64,000 nucleotides of DNA, from the NCBI GenBank assembly GCA_903825285.1, contig CAIJZY010000055.1, positions 1 through 64,000 on the forward strand. Direction: 5' to 3'. Source of the stretch: an uncultured Opitutia bacterium (GTDB taxonomy: Bacteria; Verrucomicrobiota; Verrucomicrobiia; Opitutales; Opitutaceae). A model generated the notes under the pieces. That model did not search any database, had not been told where the DNA came from, and worked only from the letters and a program-made list of their open reading frames with translations. Positions 16,089 to 25,311 of the stretch are shown in pieces. Each line of letters starts with the position of its first letter. The stretch's first letter is position 1. The position numbers and the translations under genes were made by a program.

Positions 16089-17462
16089 ATGATGACGAAC
16101 ACCCTCTATGCCAGCCAGGTCGGGGCCCGGCTGGACAGCAACGTGGCAACGGGCGGCGGGACGAATGACACCGCCGCCCTGCAGCAGGTCCTGGACCGGG
16201 CCGAGAGGGACGGCGGCGTCCGGCTCATCATGGACGGCGCGGCGCTGGTCACCTCGCTCCGCGTCCACTCCCACACCACCATCGAGTGCCTGAACCCCGC
16301 CTGCGGTTTTTATCAGGCCGACCACTCCGACTGCGCGCTGCTGATCAACGCCCACCCGTCAGCCGGGGAGATCATCGACCGCAACATCACGCTGCTCGGC
16401 GGCACCTATAACCAGAACTGCCGGCACCAGGTCCACCACGTGCCGCCCGACGTGCACTACTCCAAGGCCGAGCGCCTGGTCGTCGCCCTCGCCTTCTTCG
16501 GGGTCGAGAACCTGCTCGTGCGCGACGTGACCGTGCGCGACCAGCGGACCTTCGCCTTCCTCATCACCAACTGGCTCAAGGTGACGATGGAGAACATCCG
16601 GCTGGAGTTGCCGAATTTCATCCACAGCGGCAACCAGGACGGCATCCACCTGCAGGGACCCGGCCGGTTCCTCGTGCTGCGCAACATCCAGGGCCGCACC
16701 GGCGACGACTTCATCGCGTTGAACGGCGACGAGGAGACGAACGGCGAGCAGAGCTGGGCCCATCCCTGCGCCACGGTCGGGCCGATCACCGACGTGCTGA
16801 TCGACACGGTGATGGTGGACGACGCCGCGCAGGTCGTCCGCATCCTCTCGCGCGAGAGCCTGCACGACCGCATCACCATCCGCAACGTGAGCGGCCACTA
16901 CCGCAGCTTCGGCTTCTACCTCAGCGCCTGGGACTACAAGCGGAAGGGCCTGCAGGGAAATTTCGGCTCGCTGGTGTTTGAAAACATCGACCTGCGGCAG
17001 ACCAAGGCCGACTACACCTATACCGAGCCTTTCCTCTTCCGGATCTCCGGCCGCCACCGCAGCCTGACACTGCGAAACATCTCGTACCACGATCCGGCCG
17101 ACGACCGCTACCTGGTCCACCTCGAAGGCCGCACCGATATCCCGGAGTTGGGCGACACCCCCGCGGAGGTCGAGTCGCTGGTGATCGACGGCCTGCATGT
17201 CCAGGACGCGGGCCCGACGCCCCAGACCCGTCCCTACATCCGGGCCAGCGGACGTGTCCGGCACCTCGTCGTGAAAAACAGCGAGCTGCTCTGTGCGCCC
17301 GGCAAGCGGACCGTGTTCCTCGCGACCGAAGGGGAGCTGGCCGCCATTGATCGTCTGACCCTCTGCAACCTCTGCACGGAAAATCTCGCCGCGCTGGTGT
17401 CCGACCCGGGCAAAAAGATCCGCCACGTCGAGACCAGCAACGTGCTGCCGCGGCCGGCCTAA
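16089..17462 (+). CDS. GH28-like right-handed beta-helix protein, no signal peptide
   Basis: 457 residues from tandem ATGs at 16089/16092. The opening GARLDSNVATGGGTNDTAALQQVLDRA is the pectin-lyase-fold leader of GH28-type enzymes. Repeating beta-helix coils follow (ENLLVRDVTVRDQRTFAFLI, LVLRNIQGRT, LVIDGLHVQD). NQDGIHL (182-187) and GDDFIAL (205-211) correspond to the NTD and DD catalytic motifs of polygalacturonases. A catalytic role on uronic-acid-containing glycans is likely, but the specificity cannot be read. No signal peptide is visible, suggesting a cytoplasmic enzyme acting on imported oligosaccharides. An upstream in-frame start at 15975 would run through the BlaI operator. Confidence 0.75.
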   Translation: MMTNTLYASQVGARLDSNVATGGGTNDTAALQQVLDRAERDGGVRLIMDGAALVTSLRVHSHTTIECLNPACGFYQADHSDCALLINAHPSAGEIIDRNITLLGGTYNQNCRHQVHHVPPDVHYSKAERLVVALAFFGVENLLVRDVTVRDQRTFAFLITNWLKVTMENIRLELPNFIHSGNQDGIHLQGPGRFLVLRNIQGRTGDDFIALNGDEETNGEQSWAHPCATVGPITDVLIDTVMVDDAAQVVRILSRESLHDRITIRNVSGHYRSFGFYLSAWDYKRKGLQGNFGSLVFENIDLRQTKADYTYTEPFLFRISGRHRSLTLRNISYHDPADDRYLVHLEGRTDIPELGDTPAEVESLVIDGLHVQDAGPTPQTRPYIRASGRVRHLVVKNSELLCAPGKRTVFLATEGELAAIDRLTLCNLCTENLAALVSDPGKKIRHVETSNVLPRPA

Positions 17463-17579
17463 TCCGCGGGTGCCGGAAATTTACTGAGTTCAGGGAATGC
17501 CGTTATCGTCCTCGCGCGGGCGCGCGGGCCGGAATATCGTGCCAGATGGCCGGTCGTTTTTCCACGACTTGGCCGATCT

Positions 17580-19052
17580 ATGAAGGTGCTCCTGGTCAGT
17601 CCGAAAACTCCCGACACGTTCTGGAGCTTCAAGCACGTGCTGCGTTTTGTCGCCAAGCAGGCGGCCTTTCCGCCCCTTGGGCTGCTTACCGTCGCCGCCA
17701 TGCTGCCGCGGGACTGGTCGCTCAAGCTGGTGGACCTCAATGTCACCCGGCTCGACGACGACGACATCCGGGACGCCGATTACGTCCTGCTGAGCGCGAT
17801 GATCGTGCACCAGGAGTCGGTGCGAGAGATCGCCCGCCGCTGCGCGGCCCTCGGCAAGCCCATCCTGGCCGGTGGCCCGCTGTTCACCACCGGGCACGAG
17901 GCTTTCCCGGAGATCCCCCACTTCGTGCTCGGCGAGGCCGAGATCATCATGCCGCAGGTGGTCGCCGATCTCGCGGCCGGCACGCTCCAGCCGTTCTACC
18001 GGGCCGCCGAGTTTCCCCCGATCACCCTCACGCCGGTCCCGCGCTACGACCTGATCAATCCGCGGAACTACGTGACCATGGCCGTGCAGTTCTCGCGCGG
18101 CTGCCCGTTTGACTGCGAGTTCTGCGACATCGTGGTGATCAACGGCCGCGTGCCGCGCACCAAGAGCGCGGACCAGCTCATCGCGGAGCTCGAGGCGCTC
18201 CGCCGGCTCGGCTGGAAGGACATGGTCTTCGTGGTGGACGACAATTTCATCGGCAACAAGCCCCGCACCCGCGCCCTGCTCCACGCGATCATCGCCTGGC
18301 GCGAGCGCACGTCGGCCGCGATGGGTTTCCTGACCGAGGCGTCCATCAATCTCGCCGACGACGCCGAGCTGTGCGCGCTGATGGTCGCGGCGGGCTTCCG
18401 CAAGGTGTTCGTCGGGATCGAGACGCCGTCCGCGGCCGGGCTCGAGGAGTGCCATAAACTCCACAACTCCGACCGCGACCTCGTCGCCGCCGTCCAGGTC
18501 CTGCAGCGCGCCGGCCTCGAGGTGATGGGCGGCTTCATCGTCGGCTTCGACAGCGACACCCGCGACATCTTCAAGGCCCAGTTCGACTTCATCCAGCGCT
18601 CCGGGGTCGTCACCGCGATGGTCGGCCTGCTCACCGCGCTGCCACAGACCAAGCTGTACCAGCGCCTGAAGCGCGAGGACCGGCTGCTCGGGGAGAGCAC
18701 CGGCAACAACACCGCGGCCTCGCTCAATTTCCGCCCGAAGCTCAACCGCGAGTACCTGGAGAACGGCTACCGCGAGCTCATGCGCCGGCTCTACGAACCT
18801 CGCCACTACTACCGGCGCATCCGGGTGCTGCTGAGGAACCACCGGCCCAACCACGAGAAACTGCGCCTGTCGGCGGTGGATCTCCAGGCCTTCCTGAAAT
18901 CGTTCTGGCTGCTCGGCGTCTGGCACCGCGGCCGGTTCGCCTATTGGCGGTTCTTTGTCGGCACGCTGGTCCGCCGGCCGCGCCAGTTCCGCATGGCCAT
19001 CGAGCTCGCCATCATCGGCCACCACTTTCGCCGCGTCGCCGCCGCGCTTTAG
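17580..19052 (+). CDS. B12-binding radical SAM enzyme
   Basis: 490 residues. Residues 1-145 look like a cobalamin-binding Rossmann domain (VLLVSPKTPDTFWSF ... FPPLGLLTVAAML ... GKPILAGGPLFTT). The radical SAM core has Cys175-x-x-x-Cys179-x-x-Cys182 (RGCPFDCEFCDI). The C-terminal ~130 residues are rich in Arg and aromatic residues (LYEPRHYYRRIRVLL), as in the DUF4070 extension of this subgroup. Members methylate or rearrange lipids, natural products or cofactors. No partner biosynthetic genes are adjacent, so the substrate is unknown. The gene stands alone, 117 bp after the beta-helix gene. Confidence 0.88.
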   Translation: MKVLLVSPKTPDTFWSFKHVLRFVAKQAAFPPLGLLTVAAMLPRDWSLKLVDLNVTRLDDDDIRDADYVLLSAMIVHQESVREIARRCAALGKPILAGGPLFTTGHEAFPEIPHFVLGEAEIIMPQVVADLAAGTLQPFYRAAEFPPITLTPVPRYDLINPRNYVTMAVQFSRGCPFDCEFCDIVVINGRVPRTKSADQLIAELEALRRLGWKDMVFVVDDNFIGNKPRTRALLHAIIAWRERTSAAMGFLTEASINLADDAELCALMVAAGFRKVFVGIETPSAAGLEECHKLHNSDRDLVAAVQVLQRAGLEVMGGFIVGFDSDTRDIFKAQFDFIQRSGVVTAMVGLLTALPQTKLYQRLKREDRLLGESTGNNTAASLNFRPKLNREYLENGYRELMRRLYEPRHYYRRIRVLLRNHRPNHEKLRLSAVDLQAFLKSFWLLGVWHRGRFAYWRFFVGTLVRRPRQFRMAIELAIIGHHFRRVAAAL

Positions 19053-19113
19053 GCGGTCGCACCGCCGTCCCTTTCTCCTTTCTCCCGGCGCAGCGGCGTG
19101 ATGCGCTGGCGGG

Positions 19114-19959
19114 GTGAAAGATCCCGCCCACTCCCGCGCCGTCGGCCAGCTGGTCGCCGCCGCCCTGCTGTGGAGTTTCGCCGGCGTGCTGATCAAGGGG
19201 ATCGCCTGGCCGCCGCTCGCCATCGCCGGGGGCCGCGGGCTCATCGCGGCGCTGTTCCTCCTCGCGACGAGCCGCGGGCTGAAGTTCACCTGGTCGCGCC
19301 TGCAGGTCGGCGCCGCCCTCGCCTACGTGGCGTGCACCGTCAGCTTTGTCGTCGCCAACCGGCTCACCACCGCCGCCAACGCGATCCTGCTCCAGTACAC
19401 CGCGCCGGTGTGGGTCGCCCTGCTGGGCGCATGGTTCCTCGGCGAGCGCGCCACCCGGGCCGACTGGTGGGCGATCGTGGTCTCGTTCCTCGGCATGGGG
19501 CTGTTCTTCGCCGATGAGCTCCGCCTCGCCGGCGTGCTGGGCAACCTCGTCGGCATCTTCAGCGGCGTCTGCTTCGCCGGCGTCGCCATCCTGCTCCGGA
19601 AGCAGAAGGACGGCTCCGCCGTCGAGTCGATCATCCTGGGCAACCTCCTCGCCTTCGTGATCGGCCTGCCCTTCATCGCGACCGCCCCCGCCCTGCCCGG
19701 GTCGGGCTGGGTCCTGCTGGTCCTGCTGGGCGTGGTGCAGCTCGGGCTCTCCTACAAGCTCTACAGCCAGGCCATCCGCCATGTCACCGCCCTCGAGGCC
19801 GTCCTCATCCCGGTCGTCGAGCCGGTCTTCAACCCCATCTGGGTGCTGCTCTTCGTCGGCGAGCGGCCCGGCCCGCTGGCGCTCGCCGGCGGCGCCATCG
19901 TGCTGGGCGCGGTCACGCTGCGCGCGGTCGCCTCCATCCGCCGCACCTGGCCCGCATGA
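19114..19959 (+). CDS. EamA/DMT-family transporter
   Basis: 281 residues from a GTG at 19114. It has ten hydrophobic segments arranged as two EamA repeats: residues ~5-135 (LVAAALLWSFAGVLIKG ... TTAANAILLQYTAPVWVALLGAWFLGER) and ~145-275 (SYKLYSQAIRHVTALEAVLIPVVEPVFNPIWVLLFVGERP). The two P-x-x-x-x-L/W...GE motifs are typical of drug/metabolite exporters. The substrate is unknown. It overlaps the following hydrolase gene by 4 nt, so the two are likely translationally coupled. Confidence 0.88.
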   Translation: MKDPAHSRAVGQLVAAALLWSFAGVLIKGIAWPPLAIAGGRGLIAALFLLATSRGLKFTWSRLQVGAALAYVACTVSFVVANRLTTAANAILLQYTAPVWVALLGAWFLGERATRADWWAIVVSFLGMGLFFADELRLAGVLGNLVGIFSGVCFAGVAILLRKQKDGSAVESIILGNLLAFVIGLPFIATAPALPGSGWVLLVLLGVVQLGLSYKLYSQAIRHVTALEAVLIPVVEPVFNPIWVLLFVGERPGPLALAGGAIVLGAVTLRAVASIRRTWPA

Positions 19960-20657
19960 ACGCGCCCGTCCCGGCTTCGGACCACGCCCCGGTCATCCTC
20001 CTCCACGGCCTCGGCCTGGGCGGCTGGGCCATGGCCCTGCTCGCCCGCAACCTGCGCGCGGCGGGACACCGCGTCATCAACCTGACCTACCCGTCGCGGA
20101 CACTGTCCCTTGAGCGCCTCGCGTCCGAGTGGCTGCCGGACCGGTTGCACGCCGCCGGCCTCGCCCCGTCGGACCGCCGGCACTTCGTCACCCACTCCAT
20201 GGGCGGCATCGTGGTGCGGCTCTACCGGCGCGATTTTCCGGACCTCCCTCTCGGCCGCGTCGTCATGCTCGCCCCGCCCAACCAGGGCAGCGAGGTCGCC
20301 GACCGCCTCGCCGGCTTCGCGCCGTTTCACTGGTTCACCGGACTCAATGGCCGCCGGCTCGGCGCCCGCGCCAACTCCCTGCCCCGCGCGCTCGGGCCCT
20401 GGCCCGCCGGCGGCGGCGAGCTCGGGATCATCGCCGGCAACCGCGCGATGAATCCGCTGTTCTCCGCGTGGCTCGGCGGACCCAGCGACGGCAAGGTGGC
20501 CGTCGCCAGCACCCGGCTCGACGGCATGGCTGACTTCATCGAGCTGCCCCACACGCACACCTGGCTGCAGTGGAGCGGCGACACCGCCGCGCAGGTGCGG
20601 GCGTTCCTGCGCACGGGAAAATTCGAAGCCGCGACCGCGCCGCGTCGCGGCAGTTGA
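19956..20657 (+). CDS. Alpha/beta-hydrolase, lipase-like
   Basis: 233 residues. The oxyanion-loop motif is VILLHGLGLGGWAM (residues ~9-22). The nucleophile elbow THSMGG carries the catalytic Ser, and a late His lies in ELPHTHTWLQWS. PPNQGSEVADRL after the elbow is typical of triacylglycerol-lipase/PGAP1-like esterases. There is no signal peptide, so it is cytoplasmic. The start codon overlaps the stop of the EamA gene, hinting at co-expression; the joint purpose is unknown. An inverted repeat follows immediately downstream. Confidence 0.85.
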   Translation: MNAPVPASDHAPVILLHGLGLGGWAMALLARNLRAAGHRVINLTYPSRTLSLERLASEWLPDRLHAAGLAPSDRRHFVTHSMGGIVVRLYRRDFPDLPLGRVVMLAPPNQGSEVADRLAGFAPFHWFTGLNGRRLGARANSLPRALGPWPAGGGELGIIAGNRAMNPLFSAWLGGPSDGKVAVASTRLDGMADFIELPHTHTWLQWSGDTAAQVRAFLRTGKFEAATAPRRGS

Positions 20658-20742
20658 AAGCGACAAGGGAAAGCTGAAGGACTCCAGGATCGGCCCGGGC
20701 GCAGTCGCTTTCAACCTGCCCCTTTCAACCTTCAACTGCCGC
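20645..20742. terminator. Split inverted repeat between convergent genes
   Basis: GCGGCAGTTGAAAGCGAC (20645-20662) recurs in inverse form as GTCGCTTTCAAC (20704-20715) and TTCAACTGCCGC (20731-20742). The dyad overlaps the 3' ends of the lipase-like gene and of the convergent EamA gene. It may fold as alternative hairpins and end transcription in both directions; there is no clean T-run. Confidence 0.4.
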
Positions 20743-21702
20743 ACCGCGGCTCTCCGGCTGCAGCTGAATCAGGGCGTTGGCGGCGAGGATGAGCGCCCCG
20801 CCCGTGACAAGCGCACTGGTGAGCGGCTGGTTGGCGTAGGCAATGCCGGTCCAGCGCGCGAGCGGCGCCGGCGCGACCACCTCGGTGAGCGCCGCGACCA
20901 CCGGGCTGAAGCTGTACAGCAGGCCGGCCTCGGTCGGGGTGACGAATCGCTGCCAGCGGTTCATGAACAGGAACGGCCCCGCCGTGCCAAACACGGTCGC
21001 CGCGACCACCATCGTCAGCCAAGCCGGCGAATGGTACGGCTCCACCAGGTGCCCGGGGTCGCGGCAGGTCGCCACGGCCACCGCGGCGAACAGCGCGGCC
21101 TCGATCAGGAACATCCCCGCCGACGTGCGCTCGGCGCGGTGCTGGGCAAAGGACGGCCAGTTGATCGAGCACAGCAGCAGCGAGAAAAACACCGTCGAGA
21201 GGAGGACCTCCGCCTCGCCCCGGCCGAGGCGCAGCGTGAGCCAGTCCACCCGGGCGACGATCCCCACGCCGGCCAGCACCAGCAGGGAAGCCAGCAGCAC
21301 GAGCCCCGACGGCCGCCGGCGGTGCAGCAGCGCGGCCCAGCAGGGGATGAGAATCGCGTAGAACTGCGTGAGAAACGCCGTGGTCGCCGCGGAGGTGCGC
21401 TGCAGGCCGTCATTCTGCAGCAGGCAGCCCACGAACGAGGCCAGCGCCATGAACGCCGCCTGCCCCCACTCGCCGCGCGTGAGCCGCAGCGCGCTCCCGC
21501 CGTACGCCGCCAGCAGCAGCAGGACGCCGAGGGCGAAGCGCGGCGCCAGGTTATGCGCGGAGATGAACCATGTGCTCTCCCCGAGGGCCAGCGGCGCCTG
21601 GATGAGGACCGAGGCCTTGTAGAGGATGAAGCTGCCGCCGCTCGCCACGGTGCAGGCGGCCAGCACCAGAAACGCGGTCCAATGGCGGGCGCGGGGGTTC
21701 AT
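20725..21702 (-). CDS. EamA/DMT transporter, downstream member of tandem pair
   Basis: 325 residues with ten predicted membrane spans in two EamA halves. Hallmarks include GESTWFISAHNLAPRFALGVLLL, LLQNDGLQRTSAATTAFLTQFYAILIPCWAALL and a second-half TPTEAGLLYSFSPVVAALTEVV. It is a clear paralogue of the upstream gene, which shares the same length and the G-S/T-WFI, QNDGLQ-x-x-A/S-x-T-x-AFLTQ-x-YAILIP and TEAGLLY motifs. The two overlap by 4 nt. A tandem, coupled pair may form a heterodimeric exporter, or reflect recent duplication with divergence. Substrate unknown. Confidence 0.87.
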   Translation of the reverse strand: MNPRARHWTAFLVLAACTVASGGSFILYKASVLIQAPLALGESTWFISAHNLAPRFALGVLLLLAAYGGSALRLTRGEWGQAAFMALASFVGCLLQNDGLQRTSAATTAFLTQFYAILIPCWAALLHRRRPSGLVLLASLLVLAGVGIVARVDWLTLRLGRGEAEVLLSTVFFSLLLCSINWPSFAQHRAERTSAGMFLIEAALFAAVAVATCRDPGHLVEPYHSPAWLTMVVAATVFGTAGPFLFMNRWQRFVTPTEAGLLYSFSPVVAALTEVVAPAPLARWTGIAYANQPLTSALVTGGALILAANALIQLQPESRGAAVEG

Positions 21703-22676
21703 GCCGCCTGCGCCTTGAGCCGCGCCACGCCCAGCTGCACCACCACGTTGGCGGCGAGGATGAGGCCGCCGCCGAGCAGCAGGTTCGCGCCCAGCGTCTC
21801 ATTGGCATAGACCAGCCCGCCCCACGCCGCGAACCACGCCGGCAGGAACAGCACCATGATGGAGGTGAACACCGGCTCGGAGCAGTACAGCAGCCCGGCC
21901 TCCGTCGCCGTGATCCGCGGCTGGAAAAGGTTCATGAGCGTGAACGAGCCGAGCGTGCACAGCCCCGTGAGGATCGCGGTGAGGCCCAGCCACGGCCCGC
22001 TCGCCACCAGCCGGCCGAAGTCCGCGCCGGCCGGCGCCAGCGGCAGCATCGCCGCGGCCCCCGCGGCCTCGATCGCGAACATCACCGCCGTCACCGGCAG
22101 CATGCGGTTGCCGGTGAACTCCGGCCGCTCCAGCCAGAGGATCTGGCCCATGAAGAACACCGAGGCGACCAGCGTCTCCAGCTCGCCGCGGCCCAGCCGC
22201 AGGTCGTGCCAGTTGAGCCGCGCCAGCACCGCCACGCCCGCCAGCACGAGGAGGCAGCCCGCCCAGACGGTCCATGGCGGATGCCGCCGCGCCCGCAGCG
22301 CCAGGTACACCGGGATGAGGATGGCGTAGAGCTGCGTGAGGAACGCCGAGGTCGACGCCGCGACGTACTGCAGGCCGTCGTTCTGGAGCATCATGCCCAC
22401 GAAGGCGAAGACCCCGAGCCCGAGACTCTGCCGCCACTCCGAGCGCGTCAGCGTGCGCAGCGCCCCCGCGCAGCCCGCGCCGAGCAGGACGGCACCCAGC
22501 GTGAAGCGCGGGAGGAGGGTGCAGGCGGTGATGAACCACGTGCTGCTCCCCGGCACGAGCTGCGCCTGCAGCAGCGCAAGCGACTTGATGACCGGGAAGC
22601 TCACGCCCCAGAGCAGGTTCGCGAGCAGCAGCATCCAGATCGCGCGGCGGTGCTGGGCGGGGGTGACGGTTCGCAT
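21699..22676 (-). CDS. EamA/DMT transporter, upstream member of tandem pair
   Basis: 325 residues from the ATG at 22676 (MRTVTPAQHRRAIWMLL); an in-frame ATG at 22763 would add 29 non-hydrophobic residues and is not supported. There are ten spans in two EamA repeats, with GSSTWFITACTLLPRFTLG, MMLQNDGLQYVAASTSAFLTQLYAILIPVYLAL and ITATEAGLLYCSEPVFTSIMVLF. It is paralogous to the overlapping downstream gene. Its start lies 65 bp from the stop of the hybrid kinase gene on the same strand, so readthrough from the kinase is possible. Confidence 0.87.
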   Translation of the reverse strand: MRTVTPAQHRRAIWMLLLANLLWGVSFPVIKSLALLQAQLVPGSSTWFITACTLLPRFTLGAVLLGAGCAGALRTLTRSEWRQSLGLGVFAFVGMMLQNDGLQYVAASTSAFLTQLYAILIPVYLALRARRHPPWTVWAGCLLVLAGVAVLARLNWHDLRLGRGELETLVASVFFMGQILWLERPEFTGNRMLPVTAVMFAIEAAGAAAMLPLAPAGADFGRLVASGPWLGLTAILTGLCTLGSFTLMNLFQPRITATEAGLLYCSEPVFTSIMVLFLPAWFAAWGGLVYANETLGANLLLGGGLILAANVVVQLGVARLKAQAA

Positions 22677-22740
22677 GGGTGGAACCGCGGAGCGTGAGCC
22701 GCCCCGGAGGGGCCGCCAAGCGAATTGCCGCGTCGGCGGG

Positions 22741-25311
22741 TCAGCCGCGCCCGCGGCGCGCAAGGGCGAACTTCTCCAGCGCCACGCGCAGCTCGGGCAT
22801 CGACACCGGCTTGACCAGGTAGTCGTTGGCGCCGATCTCCAGCGTGCGCTCCTTCTGGTCGCTGCGGGCGTCCGCGGTCAGCGCCGCGATCCAGATGTCC
22901 TTCACGTGGTCGCCCGCCCGCCCGGCGCGGATCTGCGCGATCGCCGCCACGCCGTCCATCTCCGGCATGTAAAGGTCCATGAGCACGAGGTCGAAGGGCT
23001 TGCGCGCCAGCTCCTGCAGCGCCACGCGGCCGTTCTCCGCCTTTGTCCAGCGGCAGCCCGCCGCGGTCAGCTGCTTCTGCATCAGCAGGCGGTTCACCGG
23101 GTCGTCCTCCACCAGCAGCACGCTGAGGTCCGTCGCGCCCCGCCGGGACTGCGTCACCACCGGGGTCTCCGCCACCGCGGCCAGCACGGAGTACAGCGGG
23201 TCCTGGTGGAGCGGCTTGCTCAGCAGCAGCCGGAAATGCTTGCGCAGCGCCGCGCGCGTCACGCTGGGCAGCGAGAGCGGCACGAGGCCGAACACGCGCT
23301 CGGGCGGCAGGTCGGGCGAGGGCCGCGCCTCGGCCACGAGCTCGGCCACGCGCTCGGCGTCGAGGTCCATCAGCGCGACATCCCAGCCCGGCGTCGCCGC
23401 GAGCTGCGCCGGCGTGGTGTCGACCAGCGTCGCACCGAAGCGCCGGCCCAGTTCCATCAGCTCGGTGCGCAGCGCGCCCTCCGGCACCGCCACCGCCAGC
23501 TTGAGCAGGGTGAGCGGGCCGAGCGGCTTGCGCTCGACGACCGTGGGGTGCGGGGCCACGGCGATGGTGAAGGCGAACGTGGAGCCCAGCCCGGGCGCGC
23601 TCTTCAGCTGGATGTCGCCGCCCATCAGGGTGACGATGTTCTTGCAGATCGCGAGGCCGAGGCCCGTGCCGCCGTGGCGGCGGGTGAGGGCGTGGTCCAG
23701 CTGCATGAAGGGCTGGAACAGCCGGCCCTGCTGGTCGGCGGGGATGCCGATGCCCGTGTCGCGCACCGCAAAGGTCAGCCGCCAGCCGCCGCGCGGGTCG
23801 GCGGGGGGCCAGCGCTCGGCGCTGACGCGCACCTCGATCTCGCCCTCGTTGGTGAACTTCACGGCGTTGCCCAGCAGGTTGGTCAGCACCTGGCGGAGGC
23901 GGTTGCCGTCGGCGTGGATCACGGCCGGCACGCTGTCGTCCACCCAGTGCAGCAGCTCGATGCCCTTGGCCGCGGCCTTGGTGGCCACGAGGTCGAGCGC
24001 GTCCTCGACGCACTCGCGCGGCGCGCAGGGCTGCGGCTCGAGCAGGAGCTTGCCCGACTCGATGCGGGCGAAGTCGAGGATGTCGCTGGTGAGCTGGATC
24101 AGCGCCTCGCTGCTGAGCTGGATCGTCTGCACGAACTCGCGCTGCTCCGGCGTCAGCGGCGTGTCGAGCAGCAGGCTGGTGAAGCCGAGGATGCCGTTGA
24201 GCGGCGTGCGCACCTCGTGGCTCATGGTGGCGAGGAACTGGCTCTTCGCCGTCTCGCCCGCCTCCGCCCGCTCCTTGGCCTCGCGCAGCACGCCCTCGGT
24301 GCGGCGGACCTCCGTCAGGTCGTCGAAGGACGCGATGAAGCAGGCCAGCCGGCCGCTGCGCCGGCGCACCGGCGTGAACGCCCCGCGCACGGGATAGACG
24401 CTGCCGTCGGGCCGGCGGTGCTGCCACTCGCCGATCCACGGCTGGCCGCTCTGGATCGCGTGCATGAGGTGCGTGCGGTCGACGGACTCCGGCTCCGCCA
24501 TCTGGAAGTCGGTCCAGGGGCGGCCGAGCAGGTCGCGCCGCCGGCAGCCGAGCTGCTCGCAGAGGCCGCGGTTGGCGTACTCGATGTTGCCCCGGAGATC
24601 GATGATCATGACCGCGGCGCGGCTCTGCTCCACCGCCTCGGACAGGTTGCGGATCGCCTCGCCCTGCTCCCGCGCGCGGCGGCGCAGGATGAAGCCCGCC
24701 AGGGGCAGGCCGAGGACGAGCCAGACGAGGACCGCCGGGCCCGCGGCCGCGAGCACGAGGTCGCGGTGCCAGTGCGGCACGGCCACGTCGATGCCGAGGT
24801 AATCGTGGGGCGCGCCCTCCGCGGGCGCCGGTCCGAGGGGCGAGTACGCCGCCAGCGCGGAGTCCACCGGGCCCTCGACGAGGGGCGTGCCGGCGCGGAG
24901 GCTGGCGCTCAGCGCGGGCGAGACCTCCTGGGCCGCCAGCGCGTCGCCAGGCTGGGCGTGGAGCACCGCGTCCGCCGGCACCGACTCCGCCAGCACGACG
25001 ACGCGGTCCGTCGCCGGCAGGTAGCGGAGGATCCGGACGCCCTGCACGCGCGGGTCGGTCTCGCGAAAGCGCTGGAGCCGCGCCACCACCGCCGTGTAGG
25101 CCGCGCCACCGGGGGCGTCGGGCCGGCCGGTCAGGGCGGTCAGGTCGGCGAAGTCGAAGGCGACCGCGCTGTGGCGGGCCTGGTCGCACACCTCGCCCAG
25201 GATGCGCTCCCGGGCCAACCCGTCGCCGAGGTAGCCCGCCGCCGCGCCCGCCGCGACGATGACGACCGTGAGCAGACGGTCCTTGAGCGGGCGGAGGGAG
25301 CGGAGGGACAT
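22741..25311 (-). CDS. Hybrid sensor histidine kinase with PAS and receiver domains
   Basis: 856 residues from the ATG at 25311. TM1 is at ~13-29 and TM2 at ~185-209, enclosing a ~155-residue periplasmic sensor of no obvious family. PAS at ~225-340 (AVMIIDLRGNIEYANRGLCEQLG) is followed by HisKA with phospho-His365 (TMSHEVRTPLNGIL). The ATPase domain has the N-box (NLLGNAVKFT, ~478-487), G1 (DTGIGIP) and G2 (GTGLGLAI). Residues ~598-715 look like a receiver whose active site is degenerate. The true C-terminal receiver (729-850) has Glu735-Asp736-Asp737, phosphoacceptor Asp779 and Lys in VKP. No separate regulator gene is adjacent; an Hpt or stand-alone receiver elsewhere would be needed. Confidence 0.92.
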   Translation of the reverse strand: MSLRSLRPLKDRLLTVVIVAAGAAAGYLGDGLARERILGEVCDQARHSAVAFDFADLTALTGRPDAPGGAAYTAVVARLQRFRETDPRVQGVRILRYLPATDRVVVLAESVPADAVLHAQPGDALAAQEVSPALSASLRAGTPLVEGPVDSALAAYSPLGPAPAEGAPHDYLGIDVAVPHWHRDLVLAAAGPAVLVWLVLGLPLAGFILRRRAREQGEAIRNLSEAVEQSRAAVMIIDLRGNIEYANRGLCEQLGCRRRDLLGRPWTDFQMAEPESVDRTHLMHAIQSGQPWIGEWQHRRPDGSVYPVRGAFTPVRRRSGRLACFIASFDDLTEVRRTEGVLREAKERAEAGETAKSQFLATMSHEVRTPLNGILGFTSLLLDTPLTPEQREFVQTIQLSSEALIQLTSDILDFARIESGKLLLEPQPCAPRECVEDALDLVATKAAAKGIELLHWVDDSVPAVIHADGNRLRQVLTNLLGNAVKFTNEGEIEVRVSAERWPPADPRGGWRLTFAVRDTGIGIPADQQGRLFQPFMQLDHALTRRHGGTGLGLAICKNIVTLMGGDIQLKSAPGLGSTFAFTIAVAPHPTVVERKPLGPLTLLKLAVAVPEGALRTELMELGRRFGATLVDTTPAQLAATPGWDVALMDLDAERVAELVAEARPSPDLPPERVFGLVPLSLPSVTRAALRKHFRLLLSKPLHQDPLYSVLAAVAETPVVTQSRRGATDLSVLLVEDDPVNRLLMQKQLTAAGCRWTKAENGRVALQELARKPFDLVLMDLYMPEMDGVAAIAQIRAGRAGDHVKDIWIAALTADARSDQKERTLEIGANDYLVKPVSMPELRVALEKFALARRGRG

